In this document: positions 1-7,734 of the stretch, piece by piece | How the letters are laid out: every line of letters begins with the position of its first letter | How positions within the stretch are numbered: the first letter of the stretch is position 1 | Assembly (NCBI RefSeq): GCF_015244705.1 | Contig: NZ_JABCQF010000005.1 | Coordinates: forward strand, 110,384-174,383 | Reading direction: 5' to 3' | Length of the DNA: 64,000 nt | From: Gluconobacter potus | GTDB taxonomy: Bacteria; Pseudomonadota; Alphaproteobacteria; Acetobacterales; Acetobacteraceae | Position numbers and translations under genes: made by a program | Notes under the pieces: generated by a model | What the model was told of the DNA's origin: nothing | The model's database searches: none | What the model saw: only the letters and a program-made list of their open reading frames with translations

Positions 1-390
1 GAAGAGCGGCTGATGCTGGGGCGGTATCTGTTCCGCAAGCATGGCGGGATCGTCGTGTTTCTCGGACGCTTCATCGCAGTGCTGCGCGTGTTTGTGGCGC
101 TGCTGGCCGGAGCGAACCGGATGCCCTGGCATTCGTTTCTGTTCTTCAATGCGATGGGCGGCATCTGCTGGGCGGGAGGCTATGCCTTCGTGACCTATGA
201 ACTGGGCCGGCAGATCGAGAAGATTTCGGGGCCCGTGGGTGTGGTCATGGCCATTCTGGGGGTGAGCTGTCTGATCGGGGGGCTCATCTTTCTCAAGAAG
301 AACGAGAAGCGCCTGACGGATGAAGCCCTCAAGGAAGCCGAAGCGGATGAAAAACGCGACGAGGCCCACGCAGAGACGAAACCGAGCTGA
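1..390 (+). CDS. DedA/SNARE-associated family inner-membrane protein (3' part only)
   Basis: The reading frame is open from base 1, so the N-terminus lies outside the window; about 129 residues are visible. A Gly-Arg-Phe stretch followed by Arg and a small-residue run (GRF...R...AG) and a later hydrophobic segment with a Gly-rich core match the C-terminal half of DedA-family proteins, which keep conserved arginines in a re-entrant helix. Known DedA proteins act in undecaprenyl phosphate or phospholipid transport across the inner membrane. A final membrane segment is followed by a highly charged Glu/Lys/Asp-rich cytoplasmic tail of roughly 30 residues. An SDR gene follows 23 bases downstream. 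Which DedA subgroup it belongs to cannot be judged from the fragment. Confidence 0.8.
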   Translation, partial: EERLMLGRYLFRKHGGIVVFLGRFIAVLRVFVALLAGANRMPWHSFLFFNAMGGICWAGGYAFVTYELGRQIEKISGPVGVVMAILGVSCLIGGLIFLKKNEKRLTDEALKEAEADEKRDEAHAETKPS

Positions 391-413
391 CCCACACTGG
401 AAGGACAGACCCG

Positions 414-1385
414 ATGACACAGACCGCCACACCCGCATGGTCCACGGATTCCCTTGAGCGTCTGGATGGGAAGACGGCACTCATCACCGGATCAACGGGG
501 GGTCTGGGCTTCGAGGTTGCCTGCGGGCTGGCAAAGCAGGGCGCCGCGATCCTTCTGAGCGGGCGCAATCATGACAAGGGGCAGGCGGCTCTGGCGCGGC
601 TGCATGAGCGGGTGCCGTTCGTGAAGGCACGGTTCGAGCTGCTGGATCTGGCGTCACTGGCCGGGATCGAGGCCTTTGCGTCTGCCATGCGCAGCCGGGG
701 CGAGCCGATCCATCTTCTGGCGAACAATGCCGGGGTCATGGGGCCGGCTACGCGGCTGACGACGAAGGACGGGTTCGAGCTTCAGTTCGGGACCAATCAT
801 CTCGGGCATTTTGCACTGACGGGGCGGCTGCTGCCTCTGCTGGCGGCGGGAAGTGCGACGGTCATGACGGTGGCGTCTCTGGCGGCACTGAAGGGAGAAA
901 TCCCGTTCGGTGATCTGAACGCGCGGCATTCGTATAATCCGATGGTGCGTTACCGGCAGAGCAAGCTGTGCAATCTGCTGTTTGCGCTGGAGCTGAACCG
1001 CCGGGCGCTCAAGGCGCCCTGGCCCATCCATTCGCGGGCCGCGCATCCGGGCTGGGCGGCGAGCGATATCGTGGCCAATAACGGCAGTCTGGATCAGTCC
1101 GCCAACAAGGCGGCGCGGTTCATGCGGGGGCTGGCGCGGCGTGTGGCCGGGCCGGTGTTTCACGCCATGGGCCAGACGGTCGAAGAAGGCGCCTGGCCGC
1201 TGCTTTATGCGCTGGCCAGTCCGGAAGCGCGTGACGGCGGCTATTACGGGCCGCAGGGTCCGGGAGAGCGCCGGGGCGTGCCAGGGATTGCTGGATTGCC
1301 TGCTCTGGCGCATGATCCGGAGTTGGCATCACGTCTGTGGACCGTCTCCGAACAGATGACGGGCGTGAAATACGGCCTACTCTGA
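414..1385 (+). CDS. SDR-family NAD(P)-dependent oxidoreductase
   Basis: The product is 323 residues, in the range of retinol-dehydrogenase-like short-chain dehydrogenases. The dinucleotide motif TGSTGGLG is near residue 26, the NNAGVMG motif near residue 104, and a YRQSK catalytic Tyr-x-x-x-Lys is present near residue 180. The TGSTGGLG variant and the length point to the WW-domain oxidoreductase/protochlorophyllide-reductase-like subgroup with NADP preference. It starts at ATG shortly after the DedA-like gene and may be cotranscribed with it. The gene ends directly before a large inverted repeat that could terminate transcription. The substrate is unknown; acetic acid bacteria carry many such enzymes for polyol, ketone and aldehyde conversion. 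Confidence 0.88.
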   Translation: MTQTATPAWSTDSLERLDGKTALITGSTGGLGFEVACGLAKQGAAILLSGRNHDKGQAALARLHERVPFVKARFELLDLASLAGIEAFASAMRSRGEPIHLLANNAGVMGPATRLTTKDGFELQFGTNHLGHFALTGRLLPLLAAGSATVMTVASLAALKGEIPFGDLNARHSYNPMVRYRQSKLCNLLFALELNRRALKAPWPIHSRAAHPGWAASDIVANNGSLDQSANKAARFMRGLARRVAGPVFHAMGQTVEEGAWPLLYALASPEARDGGYYGPQGPGERRGVPGIAGLPALAHDPELASRLWTVSEQMTGVKYGLL

Positions 1386-1390
1386 GACAA

Positions 1391-1474
1391 ATAAAAGTTT
1401 TTGGGTGTCGCCTTTTTTCAAAAAGGTGACGTTCCTTGAAGCTTTTTGGAAAAAGCTTCACCAAAAACTTTTAT
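1391..1474. repeat. Complex inverted repeat with two internal hairpins
   Basis: An outer pair (ATAAAAGTTTTTGG at 1391 and its complement ending at 1474) encloses two further hairpins. The first is a CGCCTTTTT/AAAAAGGTG stem at about 1410-1430. The second is a perfect GAAGCTTTTT-GG-AAAAAGCTTC stem at about 1438-1459. Together they can form a three-way junction. It lies between the SDR gene (+) and hemJ (-), so it could serve as a bidirectional terminator or be a dispersed REP-like element. The sequence shows the pairing; the function is inferred. Confidence 0.8.
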
Positions 1475-1486
1475 TCGGGATCTTTC

Positions 1487-1933
1487 TCAGGGGCGGACGA
1501 TGATCATGATGACGATGATCATCATCAGGATCGTGGGGACCTCGTTGGCGATCCGGTAGAACTTTTCCGGGTGCTGGTTACGGTCTTCGGCGAAGGCGCG
1601 ACGCCAGGCCCCGCAGGCCCCGTGGAAACCGGCGAGCCCCAGGACGCAGATCAGCTTTGTCCACCACCAGCCGGCATTCCAGTCGATCAGGCCGGGAATG
1701 GAGGCCAGCGCGCCGCCGGCGAGGAAGGTCACGATCATGGCCGGGGTCATGATCTGGCGCAGGAGCTTGCGCTCCATGACCTTGAACCGCTCGCTCTCGG
1801 CAGAGCCCGGTACCACTTGGCAGTGATAGACATACAGGCGCGGCAGATAGAACGTCCCGGCCATCCAGGCGATGAACGCCATGATGTGCAGGGACAGGAT
1901 CCAGCTCTGATAGGTCGCGAGAAAGTCGGTCAT
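1487..1933 (-). CDS. hemJ: HemJ protoporphyrinogen IX oxidase
   Basis: The product is a 148-residue integral membrane protein with four hydrophobic segments. The first carries a conserved His (H16, in SLHIMAFIAWMAG) and the third a Trp-rich WWWTKL segment with a conserved Lys; both are hallmarks of HemJ (UPF0093). HemJ converts protoporphyrinogen IX to protoporphyrin IX in the inner membrane in bacteria lacking HemG/HemY. The start codon overlaps the stop of the upstream HAD gene by four bases (ATGA), and hemE precedes that, so it is the last gene of a heme operon. Length and motifs are typical of alphaproteobacterial HemJ. Confidence 0.92.
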   Translation of the reverse strand: MTDFLATYQSWILSLHIMAFIAWMAGTFYLPRLYVYHCQVVPGSAESERFKVMERKLLRQIMTPAMIVTFLAGGALASIPGLIDWNAGWWWTKLICVLGLAGFHGACGAWRRAFAEDRNQHPEKFYRIANEVPTILMMIIVIMIIVRP

Positions 1934-2634
1934 GCGTGTTTCTGGCTTTCCAGCGTCCGGCGGAGCAGCGGTACCAGCTCGTCCAGATGCGTGATGCGGA
2001 CGGAGCCTTTGACGGGCCAGAACGGGGGCAGGGGCACATCCTCGGGGCGAAGAAGCACACAGGCCATGCCGGCCTTCCAGGCCGCTTCCGCACCGGTATT
2101 ACTGTCTTCGATGACGACACAGTTTTCTGGCAGGACACCCTCGGCCTTTGCGGCGTACAGATAGACGTCCGGAGCAGGTTTGGGGCAGCCCATGTCATTG
2201 GCGGAATGAATGCGGTTTTCGGGGAAATACTGCGACATTCCGGTGCGATCGAACTTGGCTTCCATCTCCCGGACGGAAGAATTGGAGCCAACGCGAACCG
2301 GCATTCCCAAAGCCCGAACGCCTGCCAGCATTTCGAGCGCTCCGCTTACGGGTTCTGCGCTTTTTCGCATCATCTGTACGAGATTTTCGCGCAGTCTGAA
2401 TGCCGTTTCGTCTGGCAGGGAATGCCCAAGTTCCTGCTCGAGTTCCATCACGATCTGCGGCAGGGCCTTGCCTGCAAAACGCTTATGCGCCTCGTCATCC
2501 GAAATGGACAGCCCCTTGGAGCGGGCGAATTCCGCCGTGGCCCGGCAGGACGGGCCTTCGCTGTCCACGAGAACGCCATCGCAGTCGAAAATGACCAGTT
2601 TCAGCTGGCCTGCCGGGTCCAGGGCGGTTGTCAT
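1930..2634 (-). CDS. HAD-superfamily phosphatase (phosphoglycolate phosphatase-like)
   Basis: The product is 234 residues. HAD motif I is FDCDGVLVDSEG near residue 16, with nucleophilic and acid/base aspartates. A cap domain follows, then motif II (VGSNSS) near residue 117, the motif III Lys in CPKPAPD near residue 150, and motif IV (VIEDSNTG) near residue 174. This is the beta-phosphoglucomutase/phosphoglycolate phosphatase/YieH type of small-molecule phosphatase. It overlaps hemE upstream and hemJ downstream by four bases each, so it is translationally coupled inside a heme operon. Whether it has any link to heme synthesis is unknown; the substrate cannot be told from sequence. Confidence 0.9.
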   Translation of the reverse strand: MTTALDPAGQLKLVIFDCDGVLVDSEGPSCRATAEFARSKGLSISDDEAHKRFAGKALPQIVMELEQELGHSLPDETAFRLRENLVQMMRKSAEPVSGALEMLAGVRALGMPVRVGSNSSVREMEAKFDRTGMSQYFPENRIHSANDMGCPKPAPDVYLYAAKAEGVLPENCVVIEDSNTGAEAAWKAGMACVLLRPEDVPLPPFWPVKGSVRITHLDELVPLLRRTLESQKHA

Positions 2635-3701
2635 ACCGAGCGTACCGCCTCGACGAGGGCCGCCACGTTTTCAGGTGGCGTATGCTGCATGACGCCGTGT
2701 CCGAGGTTGAAAACATGCGGTTTTCCGCGCATCGCGTCCCGGATGGCTTGGGCTTCGCGGATCATTGTCTCGCCGCCGGAGAACAGGATCATCGGATCCA
2801 TGTTGCCCTGAAGCGTCAGGCCGGGGCGGACTTCGGAGACCAGCTCGGAGATCTGGACCGGGTCGGCGACGGTGTCGAGAGCGAGCGTGTTGACGCCGGT
2901 TTTCTGCGCATATTCGCGGACCATGATGCCGCCGAGACGCGGGAAACCGATGATCGGGGTTTTGGGATGCCGGGCGCGGATGTACTCGACGATCTGGCGC
3001 GTCGGCTCGATCACGTAGCGGCGGAAAGCGGAAGGCGGCAGGATTCCGGCCCAGGAATCGAACAGCATCACGGCTTCCGCACCGGCTTCGATCTGGCCGC
3101 AGAGCATTTCGGCGGTACTCGAGGTCAGGGTATCGATCAGGCGATCGAACAGGGCCGGGTTGGTCTGCATCATGCGGCGGGTTTCGGCGAAATCCCGCGA
3201 TCCGCCGCCCTCAACCATGTAGCAGGACACCGTGAACGGACTGCCTGCGAAGCCCAGAAGCGTGGTGACGTCCGGAAGCTCTTTTGTGAGGCGGGACAAG
3301 GTCTCCCGCACGGGTGCGACGGCGTCCTGTACGCGCTTCGGGTCCAGTCTGGCGAGGTCGGCTTCGGAGCGGATGGCACCGAGCACGGGGCCGCGTCCGT
3401 CAATGAATTCAAGGGACTGACCCATGGCCCAGGGCAAGATCAGGATGTCGGAAAACAGGATGGCGCCGTCCATGCCGTAGCGGCGGATCGGCTGGATCGT
3501 CAGCTCGGTGGCCATGTCCGGGGTCATGCACCGGGTCAGGAAGTCGGCCCTGTCCCGCATGGCGCGGAATTCGGGGAGATATCGGCCTGCCTGACGCATG
3601 AGCCAGACCGGAGGCGGCCAGATGGCTTCACCACGGAGGGCCCGCAGAAGCGGTTTCGACGAGGGTGAGGAAGGTGCGTTTTCCGAAATCATGCCGCCCA
3701 C
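2631..3701 (-). CDS. hemE: Uroporphyrinogen decarboxylase
   Basis: HemE decarboxylates uroporphyrinogen III to coproporphyrinogen III in the cytoplasm. The product is 356 residues with the N-terminal signature PPVWLMRQAGRYLPEFRAMR, the GFAGSPFT motif and the C-terminal FNLGHG motif, all typical of the family. The frame opens with GTG at 3701; an ATG nine bases later (3692) is an equally possible start. It is the first gene of a minus-strand operon with the HAD phosphatase and hemJ. The region upstream (3702-4045) is the GTAC-rich, origin-like intergenic sequence; in Caulobacter the replication origin also adjoins hemE. Confidence 0.97.
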   Translation of the reverse strand: MGGMISENAPSSPSSKPLLRALRGEAIWPPPVWLMRQAGRYLPEFRAMRDRADFLTRCMTPDMATELTIQPIRRYGMDGAILFSDILILPWAMGQSLEFIDGRGPVLGAIRSEADLARLDPKRVQDAVAPVRETLSRLTKELPDVTTLLGFAGSPFTVSCYMVEGGGSRDFAETRRMMQTNPALFDRLIDTLTSSTAEMLCGQIEAGAEAVMLFDSWAGILPPSAFRRYVIEPTRQIVEYIRARHPKTPIIGFPRLGGIMVREYAQKTGVNTLALDTVADPVQISELVSEVRPGLTLQGNMDPMILFSGGETMIREAQAIRDAMRGKPHVFNLGHGVMQHTPPENVAALVEAVRSV

Positions 3702-4045
3702 TAATCATAAAAGAAAAAAGAAAGAAATGCTGGAGGTTAAGATGATCCCTGTGGATACCGGGGTACCCGGCTTTCTGAAAATGTACCCCGTCTTACTCAC
3801 ACTGTGTACAACTCCGGAAGCCGCACTTTGCAAGGGAGTCGTTGATTCAATCCCGAATTGCCCACAGAGAGCCTGTGTACAACCCCCAGTTCCGGCTGGT
3901 GTACCGTACAATCCACGGTACTCGGTACTCCTTTCGCAAGGGCAGGTACTATCCCCATGTACCCCAGTACTGACGCAATCTCTTCACCGGGTGATCCGCA
4001 GTACTCGTCCCTGTTCCAACAGTCGATAGTACGGAGTCGTACTTC
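3702..4045. other. Intergenic region between hemE and maf, GTAC-rich, candidate origin or regulatory region
   Basis: These 344 bases separate the divergent hemE and maf genes and contain no convincing gene. The hemE side (3702-3730) is A-rich. GTAC occurs fourteen times within the gap, at 3763, 3783, 3806, 3877, 3901, 3906, 3918, 3925, 3946, 3959, 3967, 4001, 4029 and 4039. A DnaA-box-like TGTGGATAC (one mismatch to TGTGGATAA) is at 3750-3758. GANTC sites, the CcrM target, occur at 3836, 3844 and 4034. The hemE-oriC-maf arrangement is known from Caulobacter and relatives. However, G exceeds C on the plus strand on both sides by eye, which argues against an active bidirectional origin here. 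Confidence 0.45.
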
Positions 4046-4657
4046 ATGATGTCTTTCAGTACTTCCCTCATTCTTGCCAGCGGCTCTTCAGCCCGGCGCA
4101 TGCTGCTCGAAAATGCGGGTCTCGCCGTGCAGGCCAGACCGGTCGATCTCGACGAGGAGGCGCTGCGGCGATCCTGCGAAGAGCAGGGGCATACGTTTTC
4201 CCAAACGGCCATCGCGCTGGCAGATGCGAAAGCCAATCTTGCGACGCGGGATGTGGGCTTTGATGAACTGACGGTCGCGGCAGACCAGATCCTTGATCTG
4301 GACGGGGTGGCGTTTGCCAAGCCGGGGTCTGTGGCCGAGGCGGCGGAGCATCTGCGCCGGTTGCGGGGGCGGACGCATGTCCTGCGCACGGCTGTCGTTC
4401 TCTATAAGGGGGGCGAGAAGGTCTGGGAGCATCTGGCGTCGCCGCGGCTGACGATGCGGGATTTCTCTGACGACTTTCTGAAGGCCTATCTGGAGCGGGA
4501 AGGGCCGGCGATCCTGTCCTGTGTGGGGGCGTATCGGCTTGAAGGCCCGGGGATACAGCTTTTTTCGGCTGTCGAGGGCGCTCAGGATGCCGTGATGGGT
4601 CTGCCGCTGTTGCCACTCCTGGAGGAACTGCGGGAACTGAAGGTCCTTGCGGCCTAA
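4046..4657 (+). CDS. maf: Maf-family nucleotide pyrophosphatase
   Basis: The product is 203 residues. Maf proteins hydrolyse non-canonical or modified nucleoside triphosphates such as dTTP/UTP, or m7GTP in the YceF subgroup, to monophosphates. The N-terminal LASGSSARRMLLENAGL motif, the AADQIL motif near residue 77 and the internal HLRRLRGRTHVLRTAVVL segment match the family. The ATG-ATG start at 4046/4049 offers two initiation options. In many alphaproteobacteria maf is one of the first genes beside oriC. Here it is transcribed away from hemE across the GTAC-rich region, whose last GTAC (4059) lies inside this gene. Confidence 0.92.
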   Translation: MMSFSTSLILASGSSARRMLLENAGLAVQARPVDLDEEALRRSCEEQGHTFSQTAIALADAKANLATRDVGFDELTVAADQILDLDGVAFAKPGSVAEAAEHLRRLRGRTHVLRTAVVLYKGGEKVWEHLASPRLTMRDFSDDFLKAYLEREGPAILSCVGAYRLEGPGIQLFSAVEGAQDAVMGLPLLPLLEELRELKVLAA

Positions 4658-4747
4658 AAAATCTGTTTTTCAGGCTTGTCAGGGCGAAATCATGACGATA
4701 TACCGCCCTCATCCGGCCCCGTCCCAAAGGGGCCGCTTGAAACATGT

Positions 4748-4823
4748 GGGGCCATAGCTCAGTTGGGAGAGCGCCTGAATGGCATTCAGGAGGTCGTCGG
4801 TTCGATCCCGATTGGCTCCACCA
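4748..4823 (+). tRNA. tRNA-Ala (anticodon GGC)
   Basis: A complete 76-base cloverleaf with encoded CCA end. The acceptor stem pairs GGGGCCA with TGGCTCC, the D arm is AGCTCAGTTGGGAGAGC, the anticodon loop ATGGCAT gives GGC, and the T loop carries GGTTCGATCC. It is read as alanine GCC/GCU. Confidence 0.96.
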
Positions 4824-4922
4824 GTTTCCCTTTTTCCTGAAAATCTGGATTTTCTGTTTCAGCTCCGCCGTAGCAGCTCGCGATCTGTTGACGCGGGCGT
4901 TCAGCTCTCATACGGCAGTCGG

Positions 4923-6104
4923 ATGCTGACCGGAACGCGACACGCCCCCTTGCCCACCTTCATGGATGCTGACCAGCGGGCGCTGTGGAGCGACTGGCTC
5001 ACGCGTACGGTGCTGCCGGCATGGAGCGGCGTCGGGTTTGATCGCGGGCGGCGCCTTTATCATGAGCGACTGACATTTTCCGGAGAACCGCTGGTTCTGC
5101 CCGCCTCGCGCCTGATGGTGCAGGCGCGGCAGATCTCGACATTCTGTCGGGCTGCGCTGGACGGGCTGCATGACGCTTCGGCGCAGGCGCTGGCATGTCT
5201 GGAAGAAGTCGAGCGGCTTTACCGGCACCGGGACGGGCAGGCGGGATGGATCTTTTCCGTGGCGCCTGACGGGTCGCCGGTCGGGACGCAGCGCGATCTT
5301 TATGCGCATGCCTTCATTCTCTTTGCTTATGGCTGGGCTTACCGGTTGAGCGGCAACCCGGATTTCCTCGCGGTGGCGCGGCAGACGGTTGTGGAGCTTC
5401 ACCAGATCTTCGCGGCGGAGCATGGCGGGTTTCTGGATGAAGTGTCGCTGACGGCACCGGGGGTTACGGGAGCTGTGCGGCATCAGAACCCGCACATGCA
5501 TCTGCTTGAGGCGTTTCTGGTGCTGTTCGAGGTATCGGGAGACAGCTTTTATCTGGATGAGGCGACGGCTCTGGTGCGTCTGGCGCTGGAGCGGCTGATC
5601 CAGCCGGGGTCCGGAGTGTTGCCCGAGGAGTTCGGGCCGGACTGGCGGCCTGTGGCGGCTGCGGGGGAAAACCGGGCGGAGCCGGGGCATCTGTTCGAAT
5701 GGTCCTGGCTGCTGGGGGATTATCTGCGTCTGAATCCTGGGGCGCAGGACGCCGGGGCGATCCGGCAGGCTGCGGATGGGCTGTTCGCGTTCGGGATGCG
5801 TCATGGAGTGATGTCGGGGGTGCAGGGACCCGCAGTGCGGGATGCCATTGCGGATGATGGACGCTCCCTGGAAAACGCGACGCGGATCTGGCCGCAGACC
5901 GAGCTGTGCCGCCTGCTGGTCTGCCGAAACGAGAGGCCGGAGATCCTGCGGGGCCTGACGGAGCATTTCTTCGGGACGTTCATCCCCGACAGCACGCGTG
6001 CTGTGTGGATCGACCGGTTTGATGCATCCGGAAAGGCGAGCGTTTCGGACGTGCCAGCCAGTTCACTTTATCATATCTATGGCGCGGCGCGGGAGTTCTG
6101 CTGA
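4923..6104 (+). CDS. AGE-family epimerase/isomerase
   Basis: The product is 393 residues from the chosen ATG. An in-frame upstream ATG at 4779 would make the gene overlap tRNA-Ala and is rejected. The protein has the (alpha/alpha)6-barrel pattern of N-acylglucosamine 2-epimerase/cellobiose 2-epimerase/mannose-6-phosphate isomerase relatives. Visible motifs are RDLYAHAFILFAYGWAYR, the NPHMHLLEAFLVLFE active-site helix, GHLFEWSWLL and the C-terminal SSLYHIYGA, with conserved His residues. In acetic acid bacteria such proteins are often annotated as mannose-6-phosphate isomerases. A role in sugar isomerisation for envelope polysaccharide would suit the nearby galE and rfb genes. No good Shine-Dalgarno precedes 4923 or the next ATG (4962). 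Confidence 0.82.
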   Translation: MLTGTRHAPLPTFMDADQRALWSDWLTRTVLPAWSGVGFDRGRRLYHERLTFSGEPLVLPASRLMVQARQISTFCRAALDGLHDASAQALACLEEVERLYRHRDGQAGWIFSVAPDGSPVGTQRDLYAHAFILFAYGWAYRLSGNPDFLAVARQTVVELHQIFAAEHGGFLDEVSLTAPGVTGAVRHQNPHMHLLEAFLVLFEVSGDSFYLDEATALVRLALERLIQPGSGVLPEEFGPDWRPVAAAGENRAEPGHLFEWSWLLGDYLRLNPGAQDAGAIRQAADGLFAFGMRHGVMSGVQGPAVRDAIADDGRSLENATRIWPQTELCRLLVCRNERPEILRGLTEHFFGTFIPDSTRAVWIDRFDASGKASVSDVPASSLYHIYGAAREFC

Positions 6105-6228
6105 AGCGGCAAGGGTGGACCTGCTGTCCAGCTATGTTAGCGTGACCCCGGGTCGGTATGATTCTGGCAGCGACGGTTTCCGACTTCTGGCAGGTGCTGC
6201 CCTGAACGTTCTCTGAAGGAGAAATACG

Positions 6229-6666
6229 GTGCGTTACTCAAACGGTATTTTCGCGGTTCTTGCGGCAGCTGGCCTTGTCGTGTCTTCGGCTCATGCCCAG
6301 TCCATCCCGGGCGTTGGCAGCGCGGGCAATGCCATGAGCGGCATGTCGGGCATGAGTGGCATGACGGGTGGCACCGGCATGATGAGCAGCATGCTTCCGA
6401 ACATTTCTTCCGCCAGCACGGGCAATGTCGCCGGTGTTCTGAGTTACTGTGTGCAGAACAATTATCTGAGCGGCAGCGGCGCGACCTCGGCCCTGAGCAG
6501 CCTGACCGGCAAGCAGGGCGTGACGTCGTCCAGCGACTATACGGCCGGTCAGCAGGGGCAGCTTCTGACGGGGGGCAGCAACGCGTTCTCGCTGTCGAGC
6601 CTGAAGGGGCAGATGAAGCAGAAAATGTGCAACATGGTTCTCAGCCGCGCGAAGAATCTTCTTTGA
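6229..6666 (+). CDS. Secreted DUF2501 protein
   Basis: The product is 145 residues and starts at GTG behind an AAGGAG Shine-Dalgarno. A signal peptide ends at about residue 23 (SSAHA-QS). The mature part begins with a low-complexity Gly/Met/Ser stretch of MSG-type triplets. The C-terminal half matches DUF2501 (YjjA-like): GVLSYCVQNNYLSG, a paired Cys in KMCNMVL, and a terminal SRAKNLL. The two cysteines could form a disulphide. The function of the family is unknown. It stands alone between the AGE epimerase and galE. Confidence 0.82.
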   Translation: MRYSNGIFAVLAAAGLVVSSAHAQSIPGVGSAGNAMSGMSGMSGMTGGTGMMSSMLPNISSASTGNVAGVLSYCVQNNYLSGSGATSALSSLTGKQGVTSSSDYTAGQQGQLLTGGSNAFSLSSLKGQMKQKMCNMVLSRAKNLL

Positions 6667-6744
6667 TCTGAATGGGATGTTCCGGTCTGTCGTGGTTCTG
6701 ACGGGGCAGGCTGGAATATTTCCGGGAAAAGGACAGCTGGATCA

Positions 6745-7734
6745 GTGAAGTATCTCGTGACGGGTGGCGCCGGGTTTGTCGGCAGTCATCTGGCGCAGGC
6801 TCTGGTGGATGCCGGGCATGACGTTGTCGTTCTGGACAATCTGAGCACGGGTCATCGTGCTGCCGTGCCGCAGGGTGCGGAATTCCTGCATGTTGATCTG
6901 GCGGATGTGGAAGCGACGGACCGCGCGGTGTCGTCAGGGCGGTGGGATGCGGTGCTGCATTTTGCGGCTCTCTCGATCGTTGGCGAGAGCATGCGGCAGC
7001 CTTTCCTGTATCTGAGACATAATTACATCACGTCCCTGAACCTGATCGAGGCCTGCACGCGGCATGGCGTGACGCGTTTTGTCTTTCCATCGACAGCGGC
7101 GCTGTTTGGTGGCGAAGAGCAGATGCCGCTTATTTCGGCTGAAGCTCCGATTGATCCGGGATCGCCTTATGGCGAGAGCAAGTATCTGATCGAGCGGGCC
7201 CTTGTGTGGGCGGACCGGATCTGCGGCATGAAGAGTGCGTGTCTGCGGTATTTCAACGCGGCGGGTGCGGATGCGCAGGGACGTCTTGGGGAGGATCACC
7301 GGCCGGAGACGCATCTGATTCCGCTGACGATTGATGCTGCTCTTGGGCGTCGTCCCGGGCTGAAGCTGTTCGGAAACGATTATCCGACGCGTGATGGCAC
7401 CTGTGTGCGCGATTATATCCATGTGGCCGATCTTGCCGATGCGCATATCCGGGTCATGAGCCAGCTCGATCAGCGGTCTGTGACCTATAATCTGGGCAAT
7501 GGGCTGGGTTTTACCAATCTGGAAGTTGTCCAGAGTGTCGAGCGTGTCAGTGGCCGGAAGGTGCCCTGGGAATGGGCGCCACGACGTGGAGGCGATCCGG
7601 CCGTTCTGGTGGCGGATTCTACCGAGATCCGTCGGGAAACGGGGTGGGACCCGCGTTTCAGCCGTCTCGATGATATCGTCGAGACGGCCCTGCGCTGGCG
7701 TGTGGACCATCCGGACGGGTATGGCGCCGCTTAA
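6745..7734 (+). CDS. galE: UDP-glucose 4-epimerase
   Basis: The 329-residue product is an extended SDR of GalE length. The NAD-binding GGAGFVGSH is at residues 7-15, the catalytic Tyr-x-x-x-Lys is YGESK near residue 147, and CLRYFNAAGAD, the GalE signature after the active site, follows. It interconverts UDP-glucose and UDP-galactose for polysaccharide synthesis. The start is GTG. Its stop overlaps the stop of the convergent YbaK-type gene by three bases, with no room for a terminator between them. It lies in a region of sugar-nucleotide genes. Confidence 0.93.
   Translation: MKYLVTGGAGFVGSHLAQALVDAGHDVVVLDNLSTGHRAAVPQGAEFLHVDLADVEATDRAVSSGRWDAVLHFAALSIVGESMRQPFLYLRHNYITSLNLIEACTRHGVTRFVFPSTAALFGGEEQMPLISAEAPIDPGSPYGESKYLIERALVWADRICGMKSACLRYFNAAGADAQGRLGEDHRPETHLIPLTIDAALGRRPGLKLFGNDYPTRDGTCVRDYIHVADLADAHIRVMSQLDQRSVTYNLGNGLGFTNLEVVQSVERVSGRKVPWEWAPRRGGDPAVLVADSTEIRRETGWDPRFSRLDDIVETALRWRVDHPDGYGAA

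Noticed and set aside
4748..4823. tRNA-Ala as an integration attachment site
   Set aside because: No integrase, no repeated 3' tRNA end and ordinary flanking genes.
4779..4922. Upstream start of the AGE-epimerase frame
   Set aside because: It would run through tRNA-Ala and its residues have no family resemblance.
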